64,000 nucleotides of DNA from Bacteroidia bacterium (GCA_030427245.1 JAUHXA010000020.1:35971-99970); one strand, 5' to 3'. Positions 26,495 to 36,125 are shown, numbered from the stretch's first letter. Numbers and translations are program-made. Notes: generated by a model from the sequence alone, not told the origin.

Positions 26495-28525
26495 TTAAAC
26501 GAAACTCACTAGCAATTGCATAATGTTTTGCATCCAAAACAGTGCCTTAGTCGACCATTTCAGCAAAGGAGAGGTGTCAGAATCGAGAACTAGACTATTG
26601 TTGAGATAATTGGCATCTATCGCCGTTTTGTATTTGGGATCAATATGTGCAGAGACAATTTGCTTTGAACCTGTGTAAGAGAGTTGATGAAAACGGTCTT
26701 TACCATCCCATTGTTCCAGTGTTTCGCTGCCATCGTCAAATCGCACCAAGATTTCGGTAGGAACATACATACCACCCAAACGATAGAGATTGACGGTACT
26801 GTAATATTTTTTCGGTTGACTCTCTATTTCTTTTGCTTGTTCTTCTTCTCCAAAATGACTTTTGCCCCCTTTGTCTGTATCAAATAAGCCAATTGGAGGT
26901 CTCACCAAGTCATTGCTGATTGCCGCTACTTTGTAGTCGCACATATCAGAACCGTACAAAACTTGGTCGAAAAACCAATCCATTCCATTTGGAAATTTGT
27001 TGGGATGATTTTTACACACGATTTCATTCACTACTCCAATAAAATCCCTACCCGAAGGATGTTTGAATTTCCACCGATTGAAGTAGGTTTTCATGATTTC
27101 GGTCATTGTTTGTTCGCCGGTCATTCCTTCCAAAGTTTGCAGCCAAGTAACAGGTTTGGAATAACTCAACTCTTTGACTTCCTGAACAGGCGGCAACTGC
27201 CACGGAATGACAGCCGTTTCGGAGATTTTCGGATTGTCCATGTTCAGATACCTCGCTCGGCTCATTTCCAGGTCACCACTTCGATAACCAAATAAATTGA
27301 CCACAGAAGTTTTGTCACCATAAGTTGCATCCATAATTCGACTTTCATAGTAAGACACCAAACCTTCGTCCAACCACGCCTCTTCTGCTTCATGCGAAGC
27401 TACCATTTGCATAAAGTATTGATGGACATACTCATGAACCGTCAATATTTCAGGAGTTCGGATGCCCTCAGGCAATCCATAAACAGAGGGAACCGTAATG
27501 AGCGTTGGGTATTCCATCGCCGAAGAACGTATTCCTTCAACGGGAGGACCAACAATCGTCAGGTTGGGATATGGATAGTGTCCCACATGCTCATTCATAT
27601 ACGAAATTGCAGCTTTTGCCGCCTTCAAAAATCGGTCTTTGTGCATTGCATGTTCAGGTTGAATCAACAAACGAATATCGACCCCCTCCCATGTTTCAGT
27701 CTCGTCTGTAAAACAGGGCGATGCTGTCCATGCAAAATCTATCACATCTTCGGCTCGGTAATAGACCGTTCGAGTGCCATCCTCATTCAACCGCTCGTCC
27801 TGCAATACGCCCGATGCACCAATCACCAAATCTTGTGGTGTGGTAATCTTGACATCATAGACCCCAAAATCGGCGTAGAACTCAGAACGTGAATGAAATT
27901 GGTGACAATTCCATTTTCCTTCCTCTTCTTGATACCTCATTCCCGCAGGTTCATAAACTCCAAATTTGGGAAACCACTGAACTGCCAATAGATAACCGCC
28001 TTTGCAATACCCAACTCTCGCCATAATCTTCGGCAGTTTGGCTTCAAACTTCAAAGTCGCATGAATCGTACTGTCGGGTAAAACTGGATAGGGGAGGGGA
28101 ATACTCAAAACGGTTTGGTCGTTTTCGTTGCCATCGTCATTTTGGATATATTGCATTTTTGGAGCGAGTTCGATGCTATCCCCCATCAAAAAAGATGGAA
28201 TATCCACCCAACCCCAGTATTCTTCTTTCACTCCCTTGACACTGCGCCCCAATACATTGCCGCCTGCTTCAACCATGAATGTGGAAGCGGTGTTTTTGAA
28301 GGCATTGAGGTAGGTGTGCATTTGCAGCTCTCGAATGGTGTCTTTAGAAGTATTTTTCCACTCGATTTTTTCGATGCCATGTAGTTTTTTGGTTTCGGCA
28401 TCGAGGGTCACATCAATGTCGTAGTTGGCAATGCGTGGACTCAATGGCTGTGCAAAGGTTGGTGCTTGGGCATTGAGCCAGATTGAAGGAAAAAGTAGGA
28501 GGAATATGTAGAGGAGGTTTTTCAT
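26495..28525 (-). CDS. M1 family metallopeptidase (secreted)
   Basis: Zinc aminopeptidase-like enzyme, 676 residues, with a signal peptide (MKNLLYIFLLLFPSIWLNAQ). The N-terminal beta domain (about 30-280) is followed by the catalytic thermolysin-like domain, with SAMEYP in the place of the GxMEN exopeptidase motif and zinc site HEYVH (364-368) plus E387 (HEXXH-X18-E). No T9SS sorting domain, so probably periplasmic or outer-membrane associated. Its ATG overlaps the stop codon of the upstream DUF4435 gene by ATGA, so it is translationally coupled to the PARIS-like cassette. That may be fortuitous (insertion of the cassette directly upstream) or functional. Confidence 0.88.
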   Translation of the reverse strand: MKNLLYIFLLLFPSIWLNAQAPTFAQPLSPRIANYDIDVTLDAETKKLHGIEKIEWKNTSKDTIRELQMHTYLNAFKNTASTFMVEAGGNVLGRSVKGVKEEYWGWVDIPSFLMGDSIELAPKMQYIQNDDGNENDQTVLSIPLPYPVLPDSTIHATLKFEAKLPKIMARVGYCKGGYLLAVQWFPKFGVYEPAGMRYQEEEGKWNCHQFHSRSEFYADFGVYDVKITTPQDLVIGASGVLQDERLNEDGTRTVYYRAEDVIDFAWTASPCFTDETETWEGVDIRLLIQPEHAMHKDRFLKAAKAAISYMNEHVGHYPYPNLTIVGPPVEGIRSSAMEYPTLITVPSVYGLPEGIRTPEILTVHEYVHQYFMQMVASHEAEEAWLDEGLVSYYESRIMDATYGDKTSVVNLFGYRSGDLEMSRARYLNMDNPKISETAVIPWQLPPVQEVKELSYSKPVTWLQTLEGMTGEQTMTEIMKTYFNRWKFKHPSGRDFIGVVNEIVCKNHPNKFPNGMDWFFDQVLYGSDMCDYKVAAISNDLVRPPIGLFDTDKGGKSHFGEEEQAKEIESQPKKYYSTVNLYRLGGMYVPTEILVRFDDGSETLEQWDGKDRFHQLSYTGSKQIVSAHIDPKYKTAIDANYLNNSLVLDSDTSPLLKWSTKALFWMQNIMQLLVSFV

Positions 28526-29442
28526 TGGATAATTTTCTTCAAATAGATTATCAAATCTTCGGGTGTGTCGGCATATTGCTGCAATTGGGAAATCAACTGT
28601 TTTTCATCAAAATTGAAGTGCGTTTTTTGAGAAAGGTAAACTTGTTTGTCTTTTACATTCGCATCTTCAATCAATGACCTCAATATTTTTCTCAAAAATT
28701 GAAGTTCATATTTTCCTCTAAAATGTTGTTGTGGATTGAGGGTTTGAAAAGTATTGATTTTTTCGTTCAAAACCGTTTCTTCAATTTGTTCTGCCTGTGC
28801 AAACTTACGCTTAATGTCTTCCAAATTATAGTTGGATTTCACTTGCTGCAAACTAATGCTCACAAAACCTCGGGGAACATCATCGGGTAAATTCAAATGA
28901 CTTTTGATGCCTTTCTCGTGCTTCAAATCCCTTTGGCAAGAAATCCAAGCATTTAGCAACAATACAGAATCGTGAAATTCTTTTTGCCGTTCTCTAAAGA
29001 GATTCAAACATTTATCAAAATCGCTGTCTATTTCGAGCAACATAAACTCGTGCTTCAATATCTCACTAAACGCTTCAATGGAGGTGTAAAAATTTTCGAT
29101 GGAATAGGTGGGTGTTTCGTAAATCGCCCCGTCGTATTTTTCTTCAATTGAAGGGTCGAAATCTCGGTCGATAAAAAAAGCTTTTTTTGCAGCATCGTAA
29201 GCATCACGTTTTTTGATTCGTTCAAACAGTTCCAAAACGGATTCTTTGTTGCCGCAAATAATGGGTTGAATTGTTCCTTGAAAGAGGTTTTTAATGCGAG
29301 AATAGTAATATTTGCTGTCGTCTTTCCCTTCAAAAAAACAAAACAAGGCATCGGGATTCCGAAAATACAACATCGAAAAACGGGTAAACGCTACGGCAAC
29401 ACTGTTCTCTTTCTTTCCCGTCAATAAGTTCTTCTTACTCAT
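28522..29442 (-). CDS. ariB: DUF4435 (Toprim-like) effector AriB of a PARIS-type defence system
   Basis: Predicted effector nuclease: in characterised PARIS systems AriB is released from AriA after phage anti-restriction proteins are sensed and cleaves host tRNA, causing abortive infection. The 306-residue protein matches DUF4435: FCFFEGKDDSKYY near residues 34-46 (E38 corresponds in position to the catalytic Toprim Glu), FFIDRDFD (88-95, the Toprim DxD) and SIENFY (113-118). It overlaps ariA by four bases (ATGA) and the following peptidase start by four bases. PARIS identity rests on the pairing with the AAA gene. Related DUF4435/AAA pairs outside PARIS exist. Confidence 0.8.
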   Translation of the reverse strand: MSKKNLLTGKKENSVAVAFTRFSMLYFRNPDALFCFFEGKDDSKYYYSRIKNLFQGTIQPIICGNKESVLELFERIKKRDAYDAAKKAFFIDRDFDPSIEEKYDGAIYETPTYSIENFYTSIEAFSEILKHEFMLLEIDSDFDKCLNLFRERQKEFHDSVLLLNAWISCQRDLKHEKGIKSHLNLPDDVPRGFVSISLQQVKSNYNLEDIKRKFAQAEQIEETVLNEKINTFQTLNPQQHFRGKYELQFLRKILRSLIEDANVKDKQVYLSQKTHFNFDEKQLISQLQQYADTPEDLIIYLKKIIQ

Positions 29443-30662
29443 GCAGAAACGGGCTTTTTAGGGTAAGTAATGAACTGCCCCAAATTATCTGCATAGTCTT
29501 CCAAATGCTCGAATATAAAGGGGGAATGGGTAAACGCCACCAACAATGCACATTTGCCCGAAGCCAAAATATCGGGAATCAACATTTCTTGCCATATAAT
29601 AGAAAGCGATAATTCTGGTTCGTCAAAAAGCACTATCAAATCATCATTGGGATTCAAATATATTCGTGCAAAAATGGCAATTATTTGCTTTTCACCCGAT
29701 GACAAATCCTTCAATTCTACTTTTTCTCCATCAATATCCGATTGAAGGTAAATCTCAATTTTACTTTCATTGTAAACAATCCGCTTGTTTCTCAAATATT
29801 TATTGCAGACATCTCTGTATTGTTTAATGGGATATTCAAATTTCTTTTGTTGGTGATAAAGTTGAATCAATTTGTGTAGAAAGAAAATCAAAGGCTTTTT
29901 TTCTTCTTTAATTTCTTGATTTTTAACGGCTTCCTTTATTGCCGTTTTGTCTTCTTTAGAAATTTTGTTTCCCAAACGATTCAAAAGAATTTCTACTTCT
30001 TCAACGGTAATGTCTCGTAGAAAAGAAGTATCAATGGTTGGCAAACCTTTGACCAATTGACTCAATATTTCGCTTGATATTTTTTCGTAGCCTTCATTGG
30101 AGAGTTTGGCGATTTCTTCCGTGATTTCTTCAAAACGTTTACGAATATCTTTCATTCCAAATTGTATAAGGCGAGTGTCGCTATTTTGTGCGACTTTTTT
30201 TTCATCTAAACCTAAATTATGGAGTTCCTCTTCTACCCTACGAAAGGTTGGAAAATGAATAATTTTTTTAATTGCAGTTGATTGGAAAAAAGTCTTATTT
30301 ACAATGTCATGATACAATTTACTGCCTTTTTCTTCTCCATAATCCATTCTCAACTTAGCCCATAACATTTGTTGTCCTTGTGAGCTACCTGGAGGATTTG
30401 CATATAAATGAACTTCATTTCTGTTTAACTTAACTTGTTTATTCTCACAATAACTCAAAATAATTTCTTTGAATGAATATCTTGCAAGTTTTACATATTG
30501 TCTTGATAAGACATAATACAACATATTCAAAATAGTCGTCTTCCCCATACCATTTTCCCCAATCAAAATCATTGCCCCTTTATCAAAAGGAATGTGAACA
30601 TCTTGATTGCCAAATAAACCATAGATGGAAAAAGATTTGATATTGCTTTTATTTTCAATCAT
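29439..30662 (-). CDS. ariA: AAA/ABC-type ATPase AriA of a PARIS-type defence system
   Basis: Sensor ATPase partner of AriB. The 407-residue protein has Walker A GENGMGKTT (35-43), a long helical insertion (about 170-300), an ABC signature LSSGEKQ (about 319-325), Walker B LIVLFDEPELSL (about 339-350) and a His switch FTHSP (about 376-380), as in OLD/Rad50-like AAA_15 or AAA_21 proteins. Known AriA forms a large complex that holds AriB inactive until a trigger such as T7 Ocr binds. It starts at 30662 with its own -7 motif 31 bp upstream, and a MITE lies between it and the CHAT gene. By eye it is more AT-rich than its neighbours, which fits horizontal gain. Confidence 0.8.
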   Translation of the reverse strand: MIENKSNIKSFSIYGLFGNQDVHIPFDKGAMILIGENGMGKTTILNMLYYVLSRQYVKLARYSFKEIILSYCENKQVKLNRNEVHLYANPPGSSQGQQMLWAKLRMDYGEEKGSKLYHDIVNKTFFQSTAIKKIIHFPTFRRVEEELHNLGLDEKKVAQNSDTRLIQFGMKDIRKRFEEITEEIAKLSNEGYEKISSEILSQLVKGLPTIDTSFLRDITVEEVEILLNRLGNKISKEDKTAIKEAVKNQEIKEEKKPLIFFLHKLIQLYHQQKKFEYPIKQYRDVCNKYLRNKRIVYNESKIEIYLQSDIDGEKVELKDLSSGEKQIIAIFARIYLNPNDDLIVLFDEPELSLSIIWQEMLIPDILASGKCALLVAFTHSPFIFEHLEDYADNLGQFITYPKKPVSA

Positions 30663-30692
30663 TGTTATTACTCAATTTTGTACTATTTGCTT

Positions 30693-30700
30693 CAAAAATA
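30693..30700 (-). promoter_or_regulatory. Predicted -7 promoter element of the PARIS cassette
   Basis: Minus-strand TATTTTTG matches TAnnTTTG, 31 bp before the ariA start. It suggests the cassette does not depend on read-through from the CHAT gene. Confidence 0.45.
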
Positions 30701-30777
30701 CAAACAATCCAAACAAAAATTTAGCTGCTCCTCAAATCTTGCTTTCATTCAATAAGTTTTTGGTTAATATGCCTTAG

Positions 30778-30910
30778 GATACTACTGTACAAAATGATTT
30801 TTGAACCACAAAAGTATCAAAAGGGCACAAGAGAGATGGTTGAATTTCCGTTCTTTACTTTTGTTTTCTTTGTGCCTTTTGTGGTTGAATTAAAAATGTA
30901 CAGTAGTATG
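30778..30910. mobile_element. 133-bp MITE, copy A
   Basis: Non-coding element with terminal inverted repeats ATACTACTGTACA (30779-30791) and TGTACAGTAGTAT (30897-30909) and further internal complementarity (TTGAACCACAAAAG with CTTTTGTGGTTGAA), so the whole unit folds as a long hairpin. It is flanked by an exact 9-bp target duplication, ATGCCTTAG (30769-30777 and 30911-30919). Same family as copies at 38576 and 59858. The outermost left base is G here instead of C. Confidence 0.9.
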
Positions 30911-30920
30911 ATGCCTTAGT

Positions 30921-33900
30921 TCATTTCCAAAATTTGCGAATCCCCAAAAAGCCAAGTCCCAATACTGCAAATACACCTAAAAATAGCGCAATCCATCCCA
31001 AATATTGCCACACAACACCGTCTTCAAAAACAGCCCTTTCATTTCCCATCAACACAAAAGCACTCCAATGAAGTGGGTACAATTCTTCGTCTTCATGTTC
31101 CTTCAAGTATTGAAGTTTCGCATTTCGCAAGGCTTCACTTTTGCTTTGTCCTTCATGCAAGTAGCCATAAAAAGAGGTCATGATTTCAGCCGTTGCATTA
31201 TCAGGAACAGACCACAAGCTTATCAAGACACTTGTACAGCCTGCCGAAAAGAAACCTCTTGACAAACTCATAAACCCTTCGCCATTCACCAGATTGCCTG
31301 TTCCTGTATTGCAGGCACTCAAAGTCACCAAATCAGTTTGTTGCAAGTCCAAACCATAAAAGTCATAGGTCGAAAGTGCTTCTTGATTCGCAAAATAAAT
31401 GCGGTTGAAGTGATTGCCTTTTTCACTCAGGCAAGCGTGTGTTGCCAAATGCAAAATGCGGTATTGACTCGCCAATTGAAGGAATCGTTCTTTGGTCGCT
31501 TCTTGCCGAAGATACAAATCGCCGCCCATGATTTGGTGAATATTTTGAACTTCCATTTCGCTTTTTTTCAGCTGGTTGAGCGAATTTTCAGTGCAAGAAC
31601 GTCTATTGACAATCTGTTGATTGTTCGTTTCAGGTTGGTCAAAAATGGGTGCATACGCCAATAAAGGCTTCAAATTTGTGTCTTTCTCAGTTGCCTTTTT
31701 TTGAAGGCTGTGTAGCCACAAGGTTGCAGACGAAACGTAAGAAATTTCAAAATCTTCAATCAAATATTGCAGATGATTGGGATAAAAATTGATCTGCTCG
31801 CTATTGCTTGATTGGGTTAGCAATGCTTCAAAAGGAATGTAGTGCAAAATTCCGTCAGGAACAATCACGAGAGTAGAATGGAATTTATGCTGTTCCAAAA
31901 TAGGCTTCAAAAGTGTTTCGTAAATGCCAAAAGCAGTGTTCGTATATTTCTGATAATCACTTTCATTGAAGTACTGTAACTGCAATAAAGAGACGAAGCT
32001 CTTCAAAGGTTGGAGTAAAGAATCCGTTTTGGGAATCTGTTCAAAAAACAGCTTTTCATTGGTCATTCCAAAAGTGTAAATGCTGCTGTCCCCAACAAAA
32101 TACTCTACCATCATCGTTTCTTTTTCCAACTGATTTTGCAGCGTTTCCAATTTGATTTCAGCCAAATTGTAGGAGGAAGATTGATAATTTGGAAAGAGAT
32201 ATTGAAGTGTGTCCAACAAAAATGCGTGTTCTTGCTGAACGGCATCTATCGAATCTTCATAAGCTGCTGTCAATTGAGCATTTTTCGATGCCCACTTCAA
32301 CTCTTCAAAAATATACTCTTGTTTTTTGAGGTTTTGTTCTCGCTCTAAGTAGTTTTTCGGGATGGTCATTGTATTCAAATATCGGGCAGAAGACTCCTTG
32401 AGTTGTTCTATCAGCAAGTTGGCTTTGCTTTTTTCAGCCCACAAAAAAGCATTTTCCAAGTAGCTACTGTCTTGTGTTGCCTCCCAAAGTTGGACGGAAA
32501 CCTGTAAAGCCTTTTCATAGTGAGAGTGCCAATTGGCGGTGAGATAGAGCTTTGAGGCTTCGGTATCGTAGTCGTATTGCAACATTTTGAGTTCGAGCAG
32601 CGACAATTCGTAACATTCCAAAGCCTTTTCCAAATCTGTTGTTTCTACCGTCTGTTTGTACATTTCCCGAAAGACATCTCCTTTATATTGCAGTACGGTC
32701 ATAATCCAAGGCTCAATATAGAAGCCTTGAATAGAGGGATTTAAGTACCCATTTTCACTTTCTTTCATTTTGGGAAACAAACAAATCAATGCGTTGTGAT
32801 ATTCCTTCAATGCTGCGGATAGTTTGTTTTGAGCAAGATAATAGTCCCCCAAACCTGTGTGAAATTTGACCGTTTCTCTGTGGAATTGCCCATGAATTTG
32901 ATAGGCAGTTTGTTTGGCTTTCTCTAAATAAGTTTGCGCCTCCGCCCATTTTTTTTGTTCCCTATATAGGTCGCCAATTTGTTTGTAGGTATTGGCAATG
33001 TAATTCAGATTTTTGGTTGGCAGTAATTTTTGAAGGGCAAATTGAGCGTATTTCATGGCCTCTTTTGTATCGCTCTGTGTCTGGTAATAGCTGCTCAACA
33101 ACTGGTCTAAAATCCCTCGGTCTTCGGCCGAAATATCGGACAGGATAGCCGCTTTTTGATAGCACTCCAATTCTTTTTCTGATTGATGGGTGTAGTAGTA
33201 GGCTGTGCTCAAATCACAATACAAAACATACAATTGAGATTGATTTCCGAGTTGAACTTGAATATCAATGGCTTTCTGAAAATAACGGATGGCTTTGTCG
33301 TAGTCTCCCAAACGGGTGTAAATATTGGCGGTGTTTTTGTAAATGCTTGCCACGAAAGAAGTTTGCAATTGAAGTTGGTAGAATATCTGCAATGCCGTTT
33401 CGTAAGCCTGCAATGCTTCTTGGGTTTGCCCTGATTTATTGAAGGCAATGCCCATCCGCCCATATATTTTGGCTGCAATTTCATCGTTTTCATCCATTTC
33501 GGATAGGTAAATATCCAGGTTTTCTTGTAGATAACGAGCCGAATTTTCAAACTCCAATTGGCGGATAAGACCTGTTGCATTTTTTGAAACTACTGCGTAC
33601 CAATCTTCCCATTGTTGATTTTTGTGGTATAGATTTGCAGCCGCTTCAAGGTGAATATAACTGCTGTCGTATTGGAAATCGGCGTAGAAAGCCCGCCCTT
33701 TTTCCTCTAAAAGATGGGCTTTGATGGAATCTGATTTAAAGGAATTGTCTGCTATAAGTACATTGAAGGGAAAGAAAAACAACAAAAACGCAATCAGGTT
33801 CAAATAGTAGTTTTTCTTTCCCTGATTTTGACCCTTATCCCCTTTGCTCTTCCAAGGTGTCGGGAGAAACTCTTCAAAGGGAGATTTTTTTGAGATATAA

Positions 33901-33935
33901 TTATTTGCAGAGAAGCTAATTATTCCTTCATACAT
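30921..33935 (-). CDS. Membrane-anchored TPR-CHAT protein
   Basis: Caspase-like (clan CD) CHAT peptidase with TPR sensor repeats, 1004 residues. An N-terminal hydrophobic stretch (about 43-60) is a signal or anchor; TPRs fill about 65-480 (for example AYETALQIFYQL, KAIRYFQKAIDIQ); a helical linker precedes the CHAT domain (about 650-965). The catalytic dyad appears present: His in HLATHAC (about 833) and Cys in LSACNTG (about 874). A C-terminal membrane helix (WIALFLGVFAVLGLGFLG) follows. Related proteins are common in Bacteroidota, but the substrate is unknown. The start lies 3 bp after the stop of the T9SS gene at 33939, so they form an operon. Confidence 0.85.
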   Translation of the reverse strand: MYEGIISFSANNYISKKSPFEEFLPTPWKSKGDKGQNQGKKNYYLNLIAFLLFFFPFNVLIADNSFKSDSIKAHLLEEKGRAFYADFQYDSSYIHLEAAANLYHKNQQWEDWYAVVSKNATGLIRQLEFENSARYLQENLDIYLSEMDENDEIAAKIYGRMGIAFNKSGQTQEALQAYETALQIFYQLQLQTSFVASIYKNTANIYTRLGDYDKAIRYFQKAIDIQVQLGNQSQLYVLYCDLSTAYYYTHQSEKELECYQKAAILSDISAEDRGILDQLLSSYYQTQSDTKEAMKYAQFALQKLLPTKNLNYIANTYKQIGDLYREQKKWAEAQTYLEKAKQTAYQIHGQFHRETVKFHTGLGDYYLAQNKLSAALKEYHNALICLFPKMKESENGYLNPSIQGFYIEPWIMTVLQYKGDVFREMYKQTVETTDLEKALECYELSLLELKMLQYDYDTEASKLYLTANWHSHYEKALQVSVQLWEATQDSSYLENAFLWAEKSKANLLIEQLKESSARYLNTMTIPKNYLEREQNLKKQEYIFEELKWASKNAQLTAAYEDSIDAVQQEHAFLLDTLQYLFPNYQSSSYNLAEIKLETLQNQLEKETMMVEYFVGDSSIYTFGMTNEKLFFEQIPKTDSLLQPLKSFVSLLQLQYFNESDYQKYTNTAFGIYETLLKPILEQHKFHSTLVIVPDGILHYIPFEALLTQSSNSEQINFYPNHLQYLIEDFEISYVSSATLWLHSLQKKATEKDTNLKPLLAYAPIFDQPETNNQQIVNRRSCTENSLNQLKKSEMEVQNIHQIMGGDLYLRQEATKERFLQLASQYRILHLATHACLSEKGNHFNRIYFANQEALSTYDFYGLDLQQTDLVTLSACNTGTGNLVNGEGFMSLSRGFFSAGCTSVLISLWSVPDNATAEIMTSFYGYLHEGQSKSEALRNAKLQYLKEHEDEELYPLHWSAFVLMGNERAVFEDGVVWQYLGWIALFLGVFAVLGLGFLGIRKFWK

Positions 33936-33938
33936 ACA

Positions 33939-36056
33939 TCAGTATTTGAAAACCTTTTGGTAGGTAGAATAAGTTCCATCACCAACCACAACAATATACA
34001 TTCCACTCGGATATGCTCCTAAATGTAGGGTTTTTGAAGCAGATTGTGAAATTTCTAATGTGTTTTTTGTGAGTAATTGCCCTTGAAGGTTGAAAAGAGC
34101 AAGAGAGGCTTTCAAAGGTTGAGGAGCATTTATTTGAAGTTCGACATCGTTTTGAGTGAAATTGGGTTGAAGTGTAAAATGGAAAGTTGGAGGCACTTCA
34201 ATGTTTACCGGTTCGACCACCAGAATCGTATTCGAGAGAACGCTGCAACCTTCCTCGGTGTATTCCACAAAATAACTGCCGTATTCTGCTACATGCAAAC
34301 TGTCTTTGGTTCTATGCTCCATCAAAATTCCGTCTTTGTACCACTGATAACAGGCTGACATCGGATTGTTTACTTCTAAAACAACGGTTGTCGGGTCATT
34401 GGTCGCAATGATAGGTGGTGAAGGAATGTTGGGTGCAGCAAGACTGCAATTGTTGGGCGGAAAAACAGTGACTTGTGAAATGATTCTACCCAGTTGATTG
34501 GTTGGATCAAAAACAGTCAAAGTGTAGGTAGTCGTATCATCGGGTGTCGCAGTTGGTTTTTGTAATGTTGGGTCGTCCAAATCGGTGGCTGGATACCAAT
34601 AGTATTCGGGCATGAGAGTAGAAGCGGCAAAACACAGTACGCCTTCCGAAACGGGTAAAACTACTCCCACAGTACCGTCTGGTAAAGGAAAGGAATTTAT
34701 CGTATCTTGTACGAGGGGAAAATTGTCACAGAGGTTTTGACAAGCACAACAATCTACATTTTGAATGAATGTCGCTGCAGTATCGGTAGGAATGGGTGCA
34801 TTGCAGTCAAATGTAATAATGGCCTGATTGACAACGCTTCCGCAAGGAGGTAGGTTTTCATTTGCTTCAATGGTGTAAGTGATTTCGCCCCAAGTATCGG
34901 CTTCTCTAAAGTCAGTTCCATAACCTGCTTGATGCGTTCCCTTCAAATCCATATCGGTAAATACAAATTCAATTTCTCCTCTTGAAGTAGGTGTTAATGT
35001 ACTGCTGCTTACCATAAAGGCAGAAGGGTGACTTGTATTGATATTGGAAGAAAGGATGGGATTCCATTTCAAATAGGGATGTAAAATGTCTGATACTATG
35101 ACTTTTTGGGCAGGGCCATCACCTATATTCTGAAAGCGAATGGTATATGTTAGTGTTCTTCCCAATTCCTCTCCTGTACAAAGGTCTCGTGACAGCATAC
35201 TGTCTGGACAAATCAATGTCTGATTAACGTCTTTGTGGTTGGGGTCGTGAGACCTGACCGTTCCCCGTCTCAATTCCCCTGTTTTATCTTCGCATGGGTT
35301 GTTCAAATCGAGTTGGGCAGTACATACAATCGGTGTATTGATGGCAATATTGGGTTTAAGTGTCAAGGTGATAAAAGCATTTCGCTGCTCTCCAAATTGA
35401 AGAGGGTTGGCATTGAAGTCTAATTGTAGAAACCCATCTTTCGAGGCGCTAGTGTCTTCATCGTAATAAGAATGAATAGTATAATTTGAAAAATAGCTTT
35501 CGTCATAGTTGAATTTCAAAATCCCTCCACCTCCTTCCATACAGGTGTTTTCATAACTGATGATATAAGTAATTGGATCGCCTGCCTTAGGTGAACGATT
35601 GATATCTATCCTAATACTGTCATTTTGGATATGGGGCAGTTTGTTTTGTAGCGAAGCGTCACAGTCACCACCATTGCAGTCAATGATTAGTTTCATTTTG
35701 GATTCTTCAATATCATCATCACTTTTGATACGGGTGGTTCGTAAAGTAATATTGTATTCATGAGAACCACTTCCTGTATTTAATCCTTCAAAAACATGGG
35801 TAGGATTGGCTTCAAAACTGTAATGGCCATCATCAAACAGCCAAAAATAACTTCTGAAAGGTGTCGCATAACCACTTTGAGTAAGAGGTGGCAGACCCGT
35901 AACTGAAAAGGTGATTTTGTTTTTGTTTTTGGCATCAGGTGCGGCGATTATTGTTCCGCCAGATATTATTCCTGCTACGGCCTTTTGACTAAAAAAACTT
36001 AGGAACACAATAAGAAAAAAGAAAAGTAATCGGTTAATGATGGTTGATTGATGCAT
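33939..36056 (-). CDS. T9SS-secreted protein with PKD-like and DUF7619-type domains
   Basis: Exported protein of 705 residues from the ATG at 36056 (signal LLFFFLIVFLSFFSQKAVAG; an earlier in-frame start at 36086 is less likely). A PKD-like domain (YFWLFDDGHYSFEANPTHVF) comes early. The middle carries the SHDPNHKDV and TYTIRFQNIGDGPA signatures of the repeat domain (DUF7619/DUF11-like) often placed before the sorting signal. Two further Ig-like modules and a T9SS type A sorting domain (about 635-705) end it. It is directly upstream of, and probably co-expressed with, the TPR-CHAT gene. Likely surface display, function unknown. Confidence 0.8.
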   Translation of the reverse strand: MHQSTIINRLLFFFLIVFLSFFSQKAVAGIISGGTIIAAPDAKNKNKITFSVTGLPPLTQSGYATPFRSYFWLFDDGHYSFEANPTHVFEGLNTGSGSHEYNITLRTTRIKSDDDIEESKMKLIIDCNGGDCDASLQNKLPHIQNDSIRIDINRSPKAGDPITYIISYENTCMEGGGGILKFNYDESYFSNYTIHSYYDEDTSASKDGFLQLDFNANPLQFGEQRNAFITLTLKPNIAINTPIVCTAQLDLNNPCEDKTGELRRGTVRSHDPNHKDVNQTLICPDSMLSRDLCTGEELGRTLTYTIRFQNIGDGPAQKVIVSDILHPYLKWNPILSSNINTSHPSAFMVSSSTLTPTSRGEIEFVFTDMDLKGTHQAGYGTDFREADTWGEITYTIEANENLPPCGSVVNQAIITFDCNAPIPTDTAATFIQNVDCCACQNLCDNFPLVQDTINSFPLPDGTVGVVLPVSEGVLCFAASTLMPEYYWYPATDLDDPTLQKPTATPDDTTTYTLTVFDPTNQLGRIISQVTVFPPNNCSLAAPNIPSPPIIATNDPTTVVLEVNNPMSACYQWYKDGILMEHRTKDSLHVAEYGSYFVEYTEEGCSVLSNTILVVEPVNIEVPPTFHFTLQPNFTQNDVELQINAPQPLKASLALFNLQGQLLTKNTLEISQSASKTLHLGAYPSGMYIVVVGDGTYSTYQKVFKY

Positions 36057-36093
36057 AAGAAAGTATTTTTTAGGAAAGGTAAACATCGTAGAA

Positions 36094-36125
36094 AATTCCC
36101 TCCAAGTGGAAACTCGGAGGGAATT
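36094..36125. terminator. Hairpin terminator between two secreted-protein genes
   Basis: Perfect 10-bp inverted repeat AATTCCCTCC (36094-36103) and GGAGGGAATT (36116-36125) with a 12-nt loop. It follows the minus-strand gene at 36168 with a short T-rich stretch and separates it from the T9SS/CHAT operon. Confidence 0.6.

Noticed and set aside
26495..28525. M1 peptidase as a core defence component
   Set aside because: Nothing known of PARIS supports it and the protein has a secretion signal; kept only as a coupling observation.
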